From positions 1-9,408 of the forward strand of contig JABABF010000193.1 in assembly GCA_014238345.1 (NCBI GenBank): DNA of 9,408 bases, read 5' to 3'. A program made the translations under genes and the position numbers. The notes under the pieces were generated by a model, which was not told the DNA's origin, searched no databases, and was given only the letters and a program-made list of their open reading frames with translations. This document shows positions 1 through 6,109 of the stretch, piece after piece (within the stretch, counting starts at the first letter, position 1; each line of letters opens with the position of its first letter). Source of the stretch: Gammaproteobacteria bacterium (GTDB taxonomy: Bacteria > Pseudomonadota > Gammaproteobacteria > JABABF01).

Positions 1-5
1 CATCG

Positions 6-42
6 GGCGAGCCGTCTCGCCACGTTGGGGCTTTGAAGCTCC
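6..42 (-). other. Two small hairpins after the last glycosyltransferase gene
   Basis: Directly after the stop codon of the last glycosyltransferase gene there are two inverted repeats. At 6-21 a perfect 6-bp stem (GGCGAG/CTCGCC) closes a 4-base loop. At 27-42 a second stem pairs GGGGCT with AGCTCC, with one G-T wobble on the plus strand that becomes a mismatch on the minus strand. They could slow or end transcription of the minus-strand operon. No T-run follows, so a classical intrinsic terminator is not shown. Bases 1-3 read ATG on the minus strand, so the operon might equally continue off the left edge. Confidence 0.3.
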
Positions 43-43
43 T

Positions 44-850
44 CTAACGGCGACTGATGCCAGGGAGTTTGCGCAGAGCGCGCACGAGGTACCCAAGTAG
101 CGTTGCCGCCGAATTGGCACCGAGAAAGTAGTCGGTGGCAAAGTCGAAATTGGCCAAGCCGCCCGACCAGATGCCGTGCTGGCCGATATGCTGCACTACG
201 GAAGGACGCAGGCAGGCGATACTCACTTCGCGCTCCTGCGTTTGCTCCACCATGCGCCAGTCCCAGTGCTCGACTAGGATGGAGCGCAGCCAGTCCTCAT
301 AAATGTCGCGGCTGAAGTACAGATTGCAGCCGCCGACACTGCGTTTCAAGCAGTGGTCGCGTTCATTGCGCATGGCGGGGTGTTCGATTGCATTGAAGCC
401 GCTGAGAATCACGCTACCATAGCGCTCTTGTAGCGCGGGATAGTGTGTGTGCAGCTGCTCAAGCCAGTGTGCACGCACGATGGTATCGCTGTCCAGCACA
501 CACAGCTGAGAACAGCTCGTATGTTGGCACAGCAGATCCCAGCCGAAGCGCAGGTTTTCGTGTATAAGGAAGCCCTCCTTGAGCCGTCGTCGGGCGCGGA
601 ATATTGGCACACCGGGCAGCTCGAACTCGGCAACCAAGCGCTGTGTATTGGGATCATCGCTGGCATCGTCAACGATGACTAGCGCCACGTGCTCGTAGTG
701 CCCTTGTGCTAATGATTCAGTACATTTACACAGATAGTCATAGCGATTGAATGTGGGCAACACCAGCCCCACTTCCACTTGACTTAAGAGCTGAGTAGAC
801 GATTGCGGTAGACTCAGTTCAAAATCCGCCAGGGCATCAGCTGTGATCAT
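44..850 (-). CDS. Glycosyltransferase family 2 (third gene of operon)
   Basis: A 268-residue GT-A fold glycosyltransferase that probably transfers a sugar from a nucleotide-sugar donor onto a growing surface glycan at the cytoplasmic face of the membrane. The N-terminal nucleotide-binding strand reads VGLVLPTFNR (about residues 27-36). A DDASDD motif follows at 61-66, and the metal-binding DxD-type motif LDSDT is at 119-123. The C-terminal part holds an HWDWRMVEQ segment (195-203) and PSVVQHIG (216-223), an ending I recognise from other GT2 proteins; this half is presumed to bind the acceptor. No signal peptide or membrane segment is seen. The ATG at 850 lies only 6 bases after the stop of the preceding glycosyltransferase and has no good Shine-Dalgarno sequence, so translational coupling is likely. 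Family assignment is firm; donor and acceptor cannot be read from the sequence. Confidence 0.9.
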   Translation of the reverse strand: MITADALADFELSLPQSSTQLLSQVEVGLVLPTFNRYDYLCKCTESLAQGHYEHVALVIVDDASDDPNTQRLVAEFELPGVPIFRARRRLKEGFLIHENLRFGWDLLCQHTSCSQLCVLDSDTIVRAHWLEQLHTHYPALQERYGSVILSGFNAIEHPAMRNERDHCLKRSVGGCNLYFSRDIYEDWLRSILVEHWDWRMVEQTQEREVSIACLRPSVVQHIGQHGIWSGGLANFDFATDYFLGANSAATLLGYLVRALRKLPGISRR

Positions 851-856
851 GGGATC

Positions 857-1669
857 TTAGGGAGCTTTAGAGCCGATGCCGAGTGCGAGGCCGCGGCGCG
901 GCAAGTCTCGATGCAAGGCGCGTACCGCATAGATTGCAAAGCAGAAGCAGCTGTAAAACCAGTTCATGCGCTCGCAGTGACGGTACAACAGCCAGCGTCG
1001 GGCGGCAGCGCGGATTTTGTCGCTGGACACCGACTCTGGTCGCATGCGATAAACGGATAGTGGCTCTTGAATGCCCTGCGCCGCTCCGTGGTGACGCAAC
1101 AAGTAGAGCCAGAGGGCGTAGTCAACGGTTCCCCACGGGTGGAAATTGTAGATATTCCCTGCCTGTTCCCGATCGTACATCGCTGTGGCAGTGCTGATGA
1201 CATTGAGGAGCAGCAGCTGGTCGTAAGTGACGGTATCGGGCACTTTGACAGTGTGGACAGTGTGACTGGGTTGCTGGCGCTCATCAATACGCTGGTAGGC
1301 TGAGTAACTTAAGACTGCTTTGTGCTGGCGCATCATAGCGATTTGGCGCTCAAGTTTATTGGGTAGCCAGTAGTCATCGCTGTCGAGAAAGGCGACATAG
1401 CGACCTTGGACGATTCGGGTGCCGTGGTTGCGAGCCTGTCGGGGGCCGAGGCTGTGCGGCAACTGGATGAGATGGATGCGCGGGTCTTCGGCGCAGTGGC
1501 GCGCCACTTGCTGTGGCGAATCATCGCTGGATCCATCGTCTATAACGATCAGCTGCCAATCCTCAAAAGTTTGTGTTCGCACTGAGTTGATCGCCTGCTC
1601 AATCCAAGGCGACATATTGCGATTGGGCATCAAGATAGAAACGGTGGGGGCTTTGCTCACGACACACAT
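857..1669 (-). CDS. Glycosyltransferase family 2 (second gene of operon)
   Basis: A GT-A fold glycosyltransferase of about 270 residues. Counting from the ATG at 1669, PTVSILMPNRN (about 8-18) is the first beta strand of the GT2 domain, IDDGSSDD (43-50) contacts the nucleotide, LDSDDYW (95-101) carries the metal-binding DxD, and DYALWLYLL (183-191) is the usual acceptor-side helix, followed by PLSVYRM. Three starts are possible. An upstream ATG at 1699 overlaps the previous gene by 43 bp. The ATG at 1669 overlaps by 13 bp. A GTG at 1660 makes a 4-base GTGA overlap with the previous stop. None has a strong Shine-Dalgarno sequence. I chose 1669 because the GT2 domain starts just after it, but the GTG is also attractive because such 4-base overlaps are typical of coupled genes. 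Role: sugar addition to an extracellular or lipid-linked polysaccharide; the specific sugar is unknown. Confidence 0.9.
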   Translation of the reverse strand: MCVVSKAPTVSILMPNRNMSPWIEQAINSVRTQTFEDWQLIVIDDGSSDDSPQQVARHCAEDPRIHLIQLPHSLGPRQARNHGTRIVQGRYVAFLDSDDYWLPNKLERQIAMMRQHKAVLSYSAYQRIDERQQPSHTVHTVKVPDTVTYDQLLLLNVISTATAMYDREQAGNIYNFHPWGTVDYALWLYLLRHHGAAQGIQEPLSVYRMRPESVSSDKIRAAARRWLLYRHCERMNWFYSCFCFAIYAVRALHRDLPRRGLALGIGSKAP

Positions 1670-2835
1670 CTCAGCAGTTCTGTAGCATGATGCGACCAAT
1701 CCATTGAGGCGCGTAAATCAGTGGTGAATTGCTGCGCTAAGCGCTCCCGCTCACCAGATGCCCATGCTTGCATAAAGCTTTGAGCATCATTAAACGTTCG
1801 GCAATTATAATCGTTTTGAAGGAAATCCAACATCTGCTCGTCGAGTGGACAGAGTAAAAGCGCTGCTCCTGCTGCACCGGCTTCGACCACCTTGAGCCGG
1901 TAGCCAGAGCCGATTCGAGTGGGCGATACGAACCAGGCATGGCGAGCCACTTCGTGTTGGAAATCCGCGACAAAGCCCGTCAATTGGATGCCGTGTGCGG
2001 CAGTGAGGCGGCTACCTACGCTCGCTAGTTGACGCAATTCCTGTGCCTCTCCCGTGATGCTCAGTGTGGCACCCTCTAGCTGTCCACTGTGCCACAATGG
2101 CAACCATACGCATTCCAAAAACCAGCGGATTGAGCTGCGATTTGCCACTGTGCACAGCTGACCGCTCATGACAAAAGACAGTGGCGGTGGCACAGCAGTT
2201 GGCAATGGCGGCAGTTCGATACCGTCGTAGACACAGTGTGCGCCACGGGCGCGGTCTCCGGCCTGTTGTCGATCCACATCGGAGATGAAGCAACAGTGCG
2301 CGTATTCCCGCCATAGTGCTTCCTCGCACCGCTGTGTCAGCTGGGCTTGCCAGCGCGCTGCTAGCCGCAGTGGTTGCGGCAACTCCTTGGCGTATTGCTC
2401 GACGAGCTGATATTCGAGGTTGTGTGGACGCAACACGGCGGGAATAGCCAACTCAGCTGCCACGACCAACCCCAGCCGTCCCAAGTGACTGCCGTGTACC
2501 AGTAGCCACTCGGCATTGGCGGCGCGCCCAGCGGCGACGGCTGCCCGACACAGTGCGGCGCTGTGGTATTTGGCGAATTTGTAGGGCATGTTGTGCCACA
2601 GGCCGTAGAGCAGGCTGCGTAGACCTTCGCGCGGGCGCGTCGCCACCCCGATCATGCGCAGGCGCGGTGCCAACTCCAGCTCCACCGCCTCGTGTTGGGG
2701 TCGCAGATAGATGACCTGGTGTCCGGCGGCGGCTAGTGCGCGCAGGCTACCGCCGACGCTACGCTGGCCGCCCAAGCGTTGCTCGCGGAGCTCTTGGGTA
2801 CTCAAGCACAGGATGACGGCCATAGCGGATTGCAA
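1657..2835 (-). CDS. Glycosyltransferase, GT4-like GT-B fold (first gene of operon)
   Basis: A 392-residue protein with two Rossmann-like halves, as in GT-B glycosyltransferases. The N-terminal half starts with a VILCLST strand (7-13), has a GGQRSVGGS loop (22-30) where GT4 enzymes have their glycine-rich loop, and carries LRPHNLEYQ (135-143), equivalent to the conserved 'HN.E' segment of GT4 proteins. FISDVDRQQ is at 183-191. The C-terminal half starts near 218 (LSFVMSGQL). It ends with the donor-site signature SPTRIGSGYRLKVVEAGAAG (304-323), whose glutamate at 318 matches the conserved E of the GT4 motif. No signal peptide is present, which suits a cytoplasmic or membrane-associated enzyme. 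A second in-frame ATG at 2823 (MAVILC) is an equally plausible start. Neither ATG has a Shine-Dalgarno sequence. The gene leads the three-gene operon. Family is reasonably sure; the sugar is not known. Confidence 0.87.
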   Translation of the reverse strand: MQSAMAVILCLSTQELREQRLGGQRSVGGSLRALAAAGHQVIYLRPQHEAVELELAPRLRMIGVATRPREGLRSLLYGLWHNMPYKFAKYHSAALCRAAVAAGRAANAEWLLVHGSHLGRLGLVVAAELAIPAVLRPHNLEYQLVEQYAKELPQPLRLAARWQAQLTQRCEEALWREYAHCCFISDVDRQQAGDRARGAHCVYDGIELPPLPTAVPPPLSFVMSGQLCTVANRSSIRWFLECVWLPLWHSGQLEGATLSITGEAQELRQLASVGSRLTAAHGIQLTGFVADFQHEVARHAWFVSPTRIGSGYRLKVVEAGAAGAALLLCPLDEQMLDFLQNDYNCRTFNDAQSFMQAWASGERERLAQQFTTDLRASMDWSHHATELLRCVS

Positions 2836-2856
2836 TAGGCGGTGGCATTGAGCGCG

Positions 2857-2862
2857 ATTATA
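2857..2862 (-). promoter_or_regulatory. -10 box for the glycosyltransferase operon
   Basis: The minus strand reads a perfect TATAAT here, 22 bases upstream of the first ATG (2835) and 34 bases upstream of the second (2823). Transcription would start near 2850. No recognisable -35 hexamer sits at the right distance. That position is instead covered by the 2863-2893 inverted repeat, so an activator or a repressor may act there. Confidence 0.5.
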
Positions 2863-2893
2863 GATTGCCCTACGGTTGGGCGATGGTGCAATC
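2863..2893. promoter_or_regulatory. Inverted repeat GATTGC...GCAATC, candidate operator
   Basis: Two perfect 6-base arms, GATTGC (2863-2868) and GCAATC (2888-2893), are separated by 19 bases. They lie directly upstream of the TATAAT box of the glycosyltransferase operon and across its -35 region. A third GATTGC copy, within the palindrome ATTGCAAT, lies at 2828-2836 by the operon's start codon. The placement between two divergent genes suits a regulator binding site, but no regulator is encoded in the window. Confidence 0.3.
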
Positions 2894-2924
2894 TTGATGG
2901 CAACCCGTAGTCCGGAGCAACAGC

Positions 2925-2954
2925 TTGCATGACCCGCGGAAACATCGCTAAAAT
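2925..2954 (+). promoter_or_regulatory. Possible promoter of the peroxiredoxin gene
   Basis: TTGCAT (2925-2930) and TAAAAT (2949-2954) are 18 bases apart, giving a moderate sigma70-like match with a leader of roughly 38 bases. An alternative -10 (TATAAA, 2960-2965) overlaps just downstream. The -35 is poor (three of six consensus bases). Confidence 0.35.
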
Positions 2955-2998
2955 ACGTATATAAAGCTTGGCTCTCAACCTAATATCAGGAGTTTGTT

Positions 2999-3481
2999 AT
3001 GAGTATAGCGGTCGGCGATCAGGTGCCACAGGTGACTTTGAAAGTCATGGGGGAGAAGGGTCCGCAGGATGCGCCAACGGCAGAGCTGCTTGGCACGGGT
3101 AAGGTGGTGCTATTCGCGGTACCCGGGGCGTTCACACCGGGTTGTTCAATGTCGCACCTGCCGGGCTATGTCGCGCTGGCCGACAAGATCAAGGAGCGCG
3201 GTGTCGACCATATCGTCTGCCTGTCGGTGAACGATGCCTATGTCATGGATGCTTGGGGCAAGGATAAAAACGCTACCAGCCTAGTGATGGCCGCCGATGG
3301 CATGGCCGAGTTCACCCGTGCGGTGGGCATGGAACTGGATGCCACCGCTTTTGGTTTAGGTGTGCGCTCTAAGCGCTACGCTTTGGTGATAGAAGATGGC
3401 GTGGTGCGTCATGTGGGATTGGAGCCCGACGGCGTGGGGATCTCGGTGAGTAGCGCCGAGGAAATACTCAAGCAGTTGTAG
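2999..3481 (+). CDS. Peroxiredoxin, Prx5 / AhpC-TSA family
   Basis: A 160-residue cytosolic thiol peroxidase that should reduce hydrogen peroxide and alkyl hydroperoxides. The active-site signature PGAFTPGCSMSHLPGYV is at 42-58, with the peroxidatic cysteine C49, the supporting T46 and the Prx5 HLPGY sequence. The second cysteine, C74, sits in IVCLSVNDA (72-80). R123 in GLGVRSKRY is the likely partner arginine. There is no C-terminal resolving cysteine and no fused glutaredoxin domain, so recycling probably depends on glutathione/glutaredoxin or another separate thiol donor. Length and domain coverage match stand-alone Prx5 proteins. The ATG is well supported: AGGAG at 2988-2992 lies 6 bases before it. 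The gene is divergent from the glycosyltransferase operon and convergent with the Rieske genes, so it is probably monocistronic. A role in dealing with peroxide leaked by the neighbouring oxygenases is possible but only suggested by position. Confidence 0.94.
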   Translation: MSIAVGDQVPQVTLKVMGEKGPQDAPTAELLGTGKVVLFAVPGAFTPGCSMSHLPGYVALADKIKERGVDHIVCLSVNDAYVMDAWGKDKNATSLVMAADGMAEFTRAVGMELDATAFGLGVRSKRYALVIEDGVVRHVGLEPDGVGISVSSAEEILKQL

Positions 3482-3538
3482 ACGACTGGCAGGGTGCCGC
3501 CACCTGGAGCCGCTTCGCTGCGCTAGCCCTAGAAGAGC

Positions 3539-4600
3539 TTAGTTTGCCGTCTGCGCTGGTTCGCCGTTGTCGTAGAACTGGCTATACCATTTGCGAAAGC
3601 GCATGATCGGGCCATCGCCATCGCACAGTAGAGGTGCTGGTCGGTACAGTTTGTGATCCCAGATGGGCTTGTCCTCGTCAAATTGGCTGACCAAGTTTTT
3701 GATCAGCGCCTGAGCCAGTGGATTCTCTTCGTCGCCGCGCTGTTGGGTGAAGGCAAAGCGCATGTGCACCATTGAGGCATCAACTGGTGTGGGTAGCCCC
3801 AACAGGAAGGTCTCACACAGGCCGCTGAAGCGAGTTGTGGTGTGTCCTGGGCCATTGGCATAGGTGAGAACTGAGCCTTCTGCCACTCCCTTGGGGGTCT
3901 GAAAGCGCATTTTTTGGTCGCCGTTGGAGTGGTGTTTGTCGTAATTGACATCCCAGCGCGGGATATCGGCAGTGCGGTGCACAAAGCGGAAGTGCGCCAT
4001 ATCGGCCGAGTTTTCGGCCATCTCTTGAATGTGAGTACGCACCAAGCCCTCGTAACGCTGCTGATCGCCCCACTGCTCATCTGATGAGGCCTCGGGATGG
4101 TCGGGCACTTCCCACATAGGCTCAACCCGCTGCGGATGGTACCAAGTGTAGATGGCACCATTGGCCTCTTGTACGGACCATGAGCGGATGCAACGTTTGC
4201 CGCGTACCTTGGGGGGGATTTTTTCAGCGTAGGGGATTTCAACCACCTCACCAGCGACATTAAAGCGCCAGGCGTGGAATGGGCAGACGATGGTTTCACC
4301 CTCAACACGGGCACCGTGCCCCACTTCTTCGTGGATGCCATAGCCTAGATGGGCACCGAGGTGGGGGCAGTAGGCATCGAACAACACAGCACGACCGGAT
4401 TCGGTACGAAACAGCACGAGATCGGTATCAAAGTACTTGAGTGGCATTGAGGATTTGGGCGGTAGCTCATCGGAGTACAGCACACAGTACCAGCCAAACG
4501 GCATCGGCATGGGTGCGGCGGGTCGATCCAGGGTGATCAGCTGGCGGTATTCGCTGTGCGCTGAGGCATCGCCGCCCGAGCTACCGGTTAAAAGGGACAT
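3539..4600 (-). CDS. Rieske non-heme iron oxygenase alpha subunit, KshA/DAF-36-like (copy 3)
   Basis: A 353-residue terminal oxygenase, the most divergent of three tandem paralogs. The N-terminal Rieske domain binds a [2Fe-2S] cluster through C78/H80 (YCPHLGAH) and C106/H109 (CPFHAWRF). The gap between the two pairs is 25 residues, longer than the roughly 15-17 usual in this superfamily. The catalytic domain shows D200, H203 and H208 in NSADMAHFRFVH, matching D-x2-H-x4-H for the mononuclear iron and the bridging aspartate. The C-terminus (KPIWDHK, CDGDGPIMRFRKWYSQFY) resembles the KshA/DAF-36 steroid and sterol oxygenase branch. The real substrate is unknown. The gene sits 426 bp downstream of copy 2 and may have its own promoter. 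Its start has only a weak AGAAAG upstream. A G7 and a T6 tract (4211-4224) inside the gene are absent from the other two copies. No reductase partner is nearby. Confidence 0.93.
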   Translation of the reverse strand: MSLLTGSSGGDASAHSEYRQLITLDRPAAPMPMPFGWYCVLYSDELPPKSSMPLKYFDTDLVLFRTESGRAVLFDAYCPHLGAHLGYGIHEEVGHGARVEGETIVCPFHAWRFNVAGEVVEIPYAEKIPPKVRGKRCIRSWSVQEANGAIYTWYHPQRVEPMWEVPDHPEASSDEQWGDQQRYEGLVRTHIQEMAENSADMAHFRFVHRTADIPRWDVNYDKHHSNGDQKMRFQTPKGVAEGSVLTYANGPGHTTTRFSGLCETFLLGLPTPVDASMVHMRFAFTQQRGDEENPLAQALIKNLVSQFDEDKPIWDHKLYRPAPLLCDGDGPIMRFRKWYSQFYDNGEPAQTAN

Positions 4601-4706
4601 GGTTTAATTCTTTCTGGGTGGCGGGAGTCTATTGCCAATGAGGGGTATCGCAGCAGTGCTGACCGCATAATTCTGCCGTATTCGCACTTTAGACTGGCAG
4701 GGCATC

Positions 4707-4728
4707 GGGCAGGTGTGGATACCTGTCC
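4707..4728 (-). other. Hairpin in the leader region of Rieske copy 3
   Basis: An 8-bp imperfect inverted repeat, GGGCAGGT (4707-4714) and ACCTGTCC (4721-4728), pairs with a single G-T or A-C position around a 6-base loop. It lies about 107-128 bases upstream of the copy 3 start codon. It could be a leader structure, a weak terminator after copies 1-2, or a binding site. No T-run follows. Confidence 0.25.
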
Positions 4729-4790
4729 AGCCATAGCTTTGCAATAGGCAGAATCGGGCATCTGGGTCTGTAGTAGCGATCACCAGTGAC

Positions 4791-4799
4791 ATTATCACA
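4791..4799 (-). promoter_or_regulatory. Possible extended -10 promoter for Rieske copy 3
   Basis: The minus strand reads TGTGATAAT, an extended -10 (TGn plus GATAAT). No proper -35 is visible. It would give a leader of about 180 bases before the copy 3 ATG. A GTGA-N5-TCAC inverted repeat (4786-4798) overlaps it. Confidence 0.3.
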
Positions 4800-4823
4800 C
4801 AACATCACGCAAGCAAATGACTC

Positions 4824-4955
4824 ATGCAGTGGGAGAACCACCCGCATCAATCGTGCCACTTTGCCAAGCCACTGGCCATTGATGCCGAAGAGGTGGAGAA
4901 TCTAGCTGACGACAGCAAAGGGCGGAGGTTTTATCGGCACCTGTTGCTTGATTGA
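4824..4955 (+). other. Possible small ORF or gene remnant in the Rieske gap
   Basis: An ATG-to-TGA reading frame of 43 codons lies in the 426-bp space between Rieske copies 2 and 3, on the opposite strand. The peptide starts MQWENHPHQSC and ends KGRRFYRHLLLD. Its composition (charged helix-like stretch, few rare codons) looks more protein-like than most short frames here. There is no Shine-Dalgarno sequence and a stop codon lies two codons upstream, so it may be the leftover end of a larger gene. The rest of 4601-5026 holds the possible promoter and hairpin listed separately and nothing else I can recognise. Confidence 0.2.
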
Positions 4956-5026
4956 TCTTGTGCAGATGCTGGATATGTAGGTCTCTTGCTAACAGGATTC
5001 AGCTTGGCAGTGACAGTGCAGATAGC

Positions 5027-6103
5027 CTACAACATCCCTACATCAAAGTCGGAGTAGAACTGGCTGTACCACTTGCGGAAGCTGGCGATGGGGCCGTCGC
5101 CGTCGCACAGTATCGGCAACGGGCGGTAGCGCTTGTGCTCCCAGATAGGCTTGTCCTCTTCAAATTGCTTGACGATGTCTCGGAGCAGCCCCTTTGCGAT
5201 GTTACTACCTTCGTCTGCCTTGGCTTGAATGAAGATAAAGCGCACATGCGAGGTACAGTGGTCAATTGGTGTGGTTAGACCCATCAGGAAGGTCTCGCAC
5301 AGACCCGAGAAGCGGGTTGTCCCTTGGCCGGGGCCGTTGGCGACCGAGCTGATCGACCCCGCTACTGATCCGCGCGGTGTACGGAAGTTGACATTTTGCA
5401 CCCCCTGAGAGAGATGCCCATCGTATTTGATGTCCCATTGAGGCATGTCGTGGACGCGATGTACATAGAGAAAGTGCGCTGGGTCGGCAGCGTTTTCAGA
5501 CATCTCCTGCATAGGCGTGTTCACCGTCCACTCAAAGCGCGTTTGTTCTCCCCACTCGTCGCTGTTGGCCTCTTCATATTTCAGCACTTCCCACAGTGGA
5601 TCGGCTCCCTTGGGATGGTGCCAAGCAGAGATCACGCCGTTGAGCTCACGTACCGGCCAAGCGCGGATACAGGGACGACCCTTGGCTTTGGGTGGAATCT
5701 TGCTGGCGTAGGGTACTTCCACGCACTCGCCTTCGGCATTGAAACGCCAAGCATGGAAGGGGCAGACGATGGTCTCGCCCTCAATGCGTCCGCCGTGGCC
5801 GACTTCTTCGTGGATGCCGTAGCCGAGGTGGGCACCAAGGTGTGGGCAGTAGGCATCAAGCAACACGGCGCGACCAGATTCAGTGCGAAACAATACTAAA
5901 TCGGTGTCGAAGTAGCGCAGTGGTTTAGATTCTCCGATCTTCAGCTCATCAGAGTAGGACACACAAAACCAGCCTACTGGTATCGGCATTTTGTAGCTCG
6001 GGCGAGAGAGACACAGCAGCTGCTTGTACTCTCTCTGTGCAATGTCGGGATTGCCTAGGCTACGGCTTGAGGGATCCGTTGTGCCTATGTTTTCCTCAAT
6101 CAC
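5027..6103 (-). CDS. Rieske non-heme iron oxygenase alpha subunit, KshA/DAF-36-like (copy 2)
   Basis: A 358-residue paralog of copies 1 and 3 and clearly closest to copy 1. The [2Fe-2S] ligands are C86/H88 and C114/H117, with the same 25-residue spacing. The mononuclear iron motif is ENAADPAHFLYVH, with D207, H210 and H215. The C-terminus (FEEDKPIWEHK, CDGDGPIASFRKWYSQFY) again has the KshA/DAF-36 look. As in that group, the protein should be the terminal oxygenase of a system fed with electrons by a separate reductase. The start is a GTG at 6103. It has no visible Shine-Dalgarno sequence, and the next internal methionine is at residue 39, beyond conserved family sequence. The GTG lies only 6 bases after the copy 1 stop and in the same reading frame, with TGA, TTT and AAA preceding it. 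Translation therefore probably depends on copy 1, by reinitiation or possibly by readthrough. The N-terminus is about nine residues longer than that of copy 1. Confidence 0.93.
   Translation of the reverse strand: MIEENIGTTDPSSRSLGNPDIAQREYKQLLCLSRPSYKMPIPVGWFCVSYSDELKIGESKPLRYFDTDLVLFRTESGRAVLLDAYCPHLGAHLGYGIHEEVGHGGRIEGETIVCPFHAWRFNAEGECVEVPYASKIPPKAKGRPCIRAWPVRELNGVISAWHHPKGADPLWEVLKYEEANSDEWGEQTRFEWTVNTPMQEMSENAADPAHFLYVHRVHDMPQWDIKYDGHLSQGVQNVNFRTPRGSVAGSISSVANGPGQGTTRFSGLCETFLMGLTTPIDHCTSHVRFIFIQAKADEGSNIAKGLLRDIVKQFEEDKPIWEHKRYRPLPILCDGDGPIASFRKWYSQFYSDFDVGML
5790..5857. repeat. 68-bp tract identical to 6885-6952 (copy 2 side)
   Basis: These 68 bases are identical, base for base, to 6885-6952 in Rieske copy 1, including all synonymous positions over about 22 codons. 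They encode the DAYCPHLGAH to GHGG part of the Rieske domain. Sequence on both sides, and the same region in copy 3, differs at many third codon positions. This suggests local gene conversion or a recent partial duplication. Confidence 0.8.
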
Positions 6104-6109
6104 TTTAAA

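Noticed and set aside
3490..3506. A bulged 6-bp hairpin between the peroxiredoxin and Rieske copy 3 genes
   Set aside because: The stem is imperfect and no T-run follows on either strand, so it is not a convincing terminator.
4604..4798. A 64-codon minus-strand frame ending just before the Rieske copy 3 start
   Set aside because: It has a GTG start inside the putative -10 box, no ribosome binding site and no recognisable domain. Its position is compatible with a leader peptide but nothing supports translation.
4786..4798. GTGA-N5-TCAC, resembling a CRP/FNR-type site
   Set aside because: CRP sites have 6 bases between the TGTGA/TCACA arms and FNR sites use TTGAT/ATCAA. Here the spacing is 5 and the arms are short.
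5396..5899. A 167-codon open frame antisense to Rieske copy 2
   Set aside because: Same explanation: it lies fully inside a gene with strong motif support, and its sequence follows from the complement of that gene.
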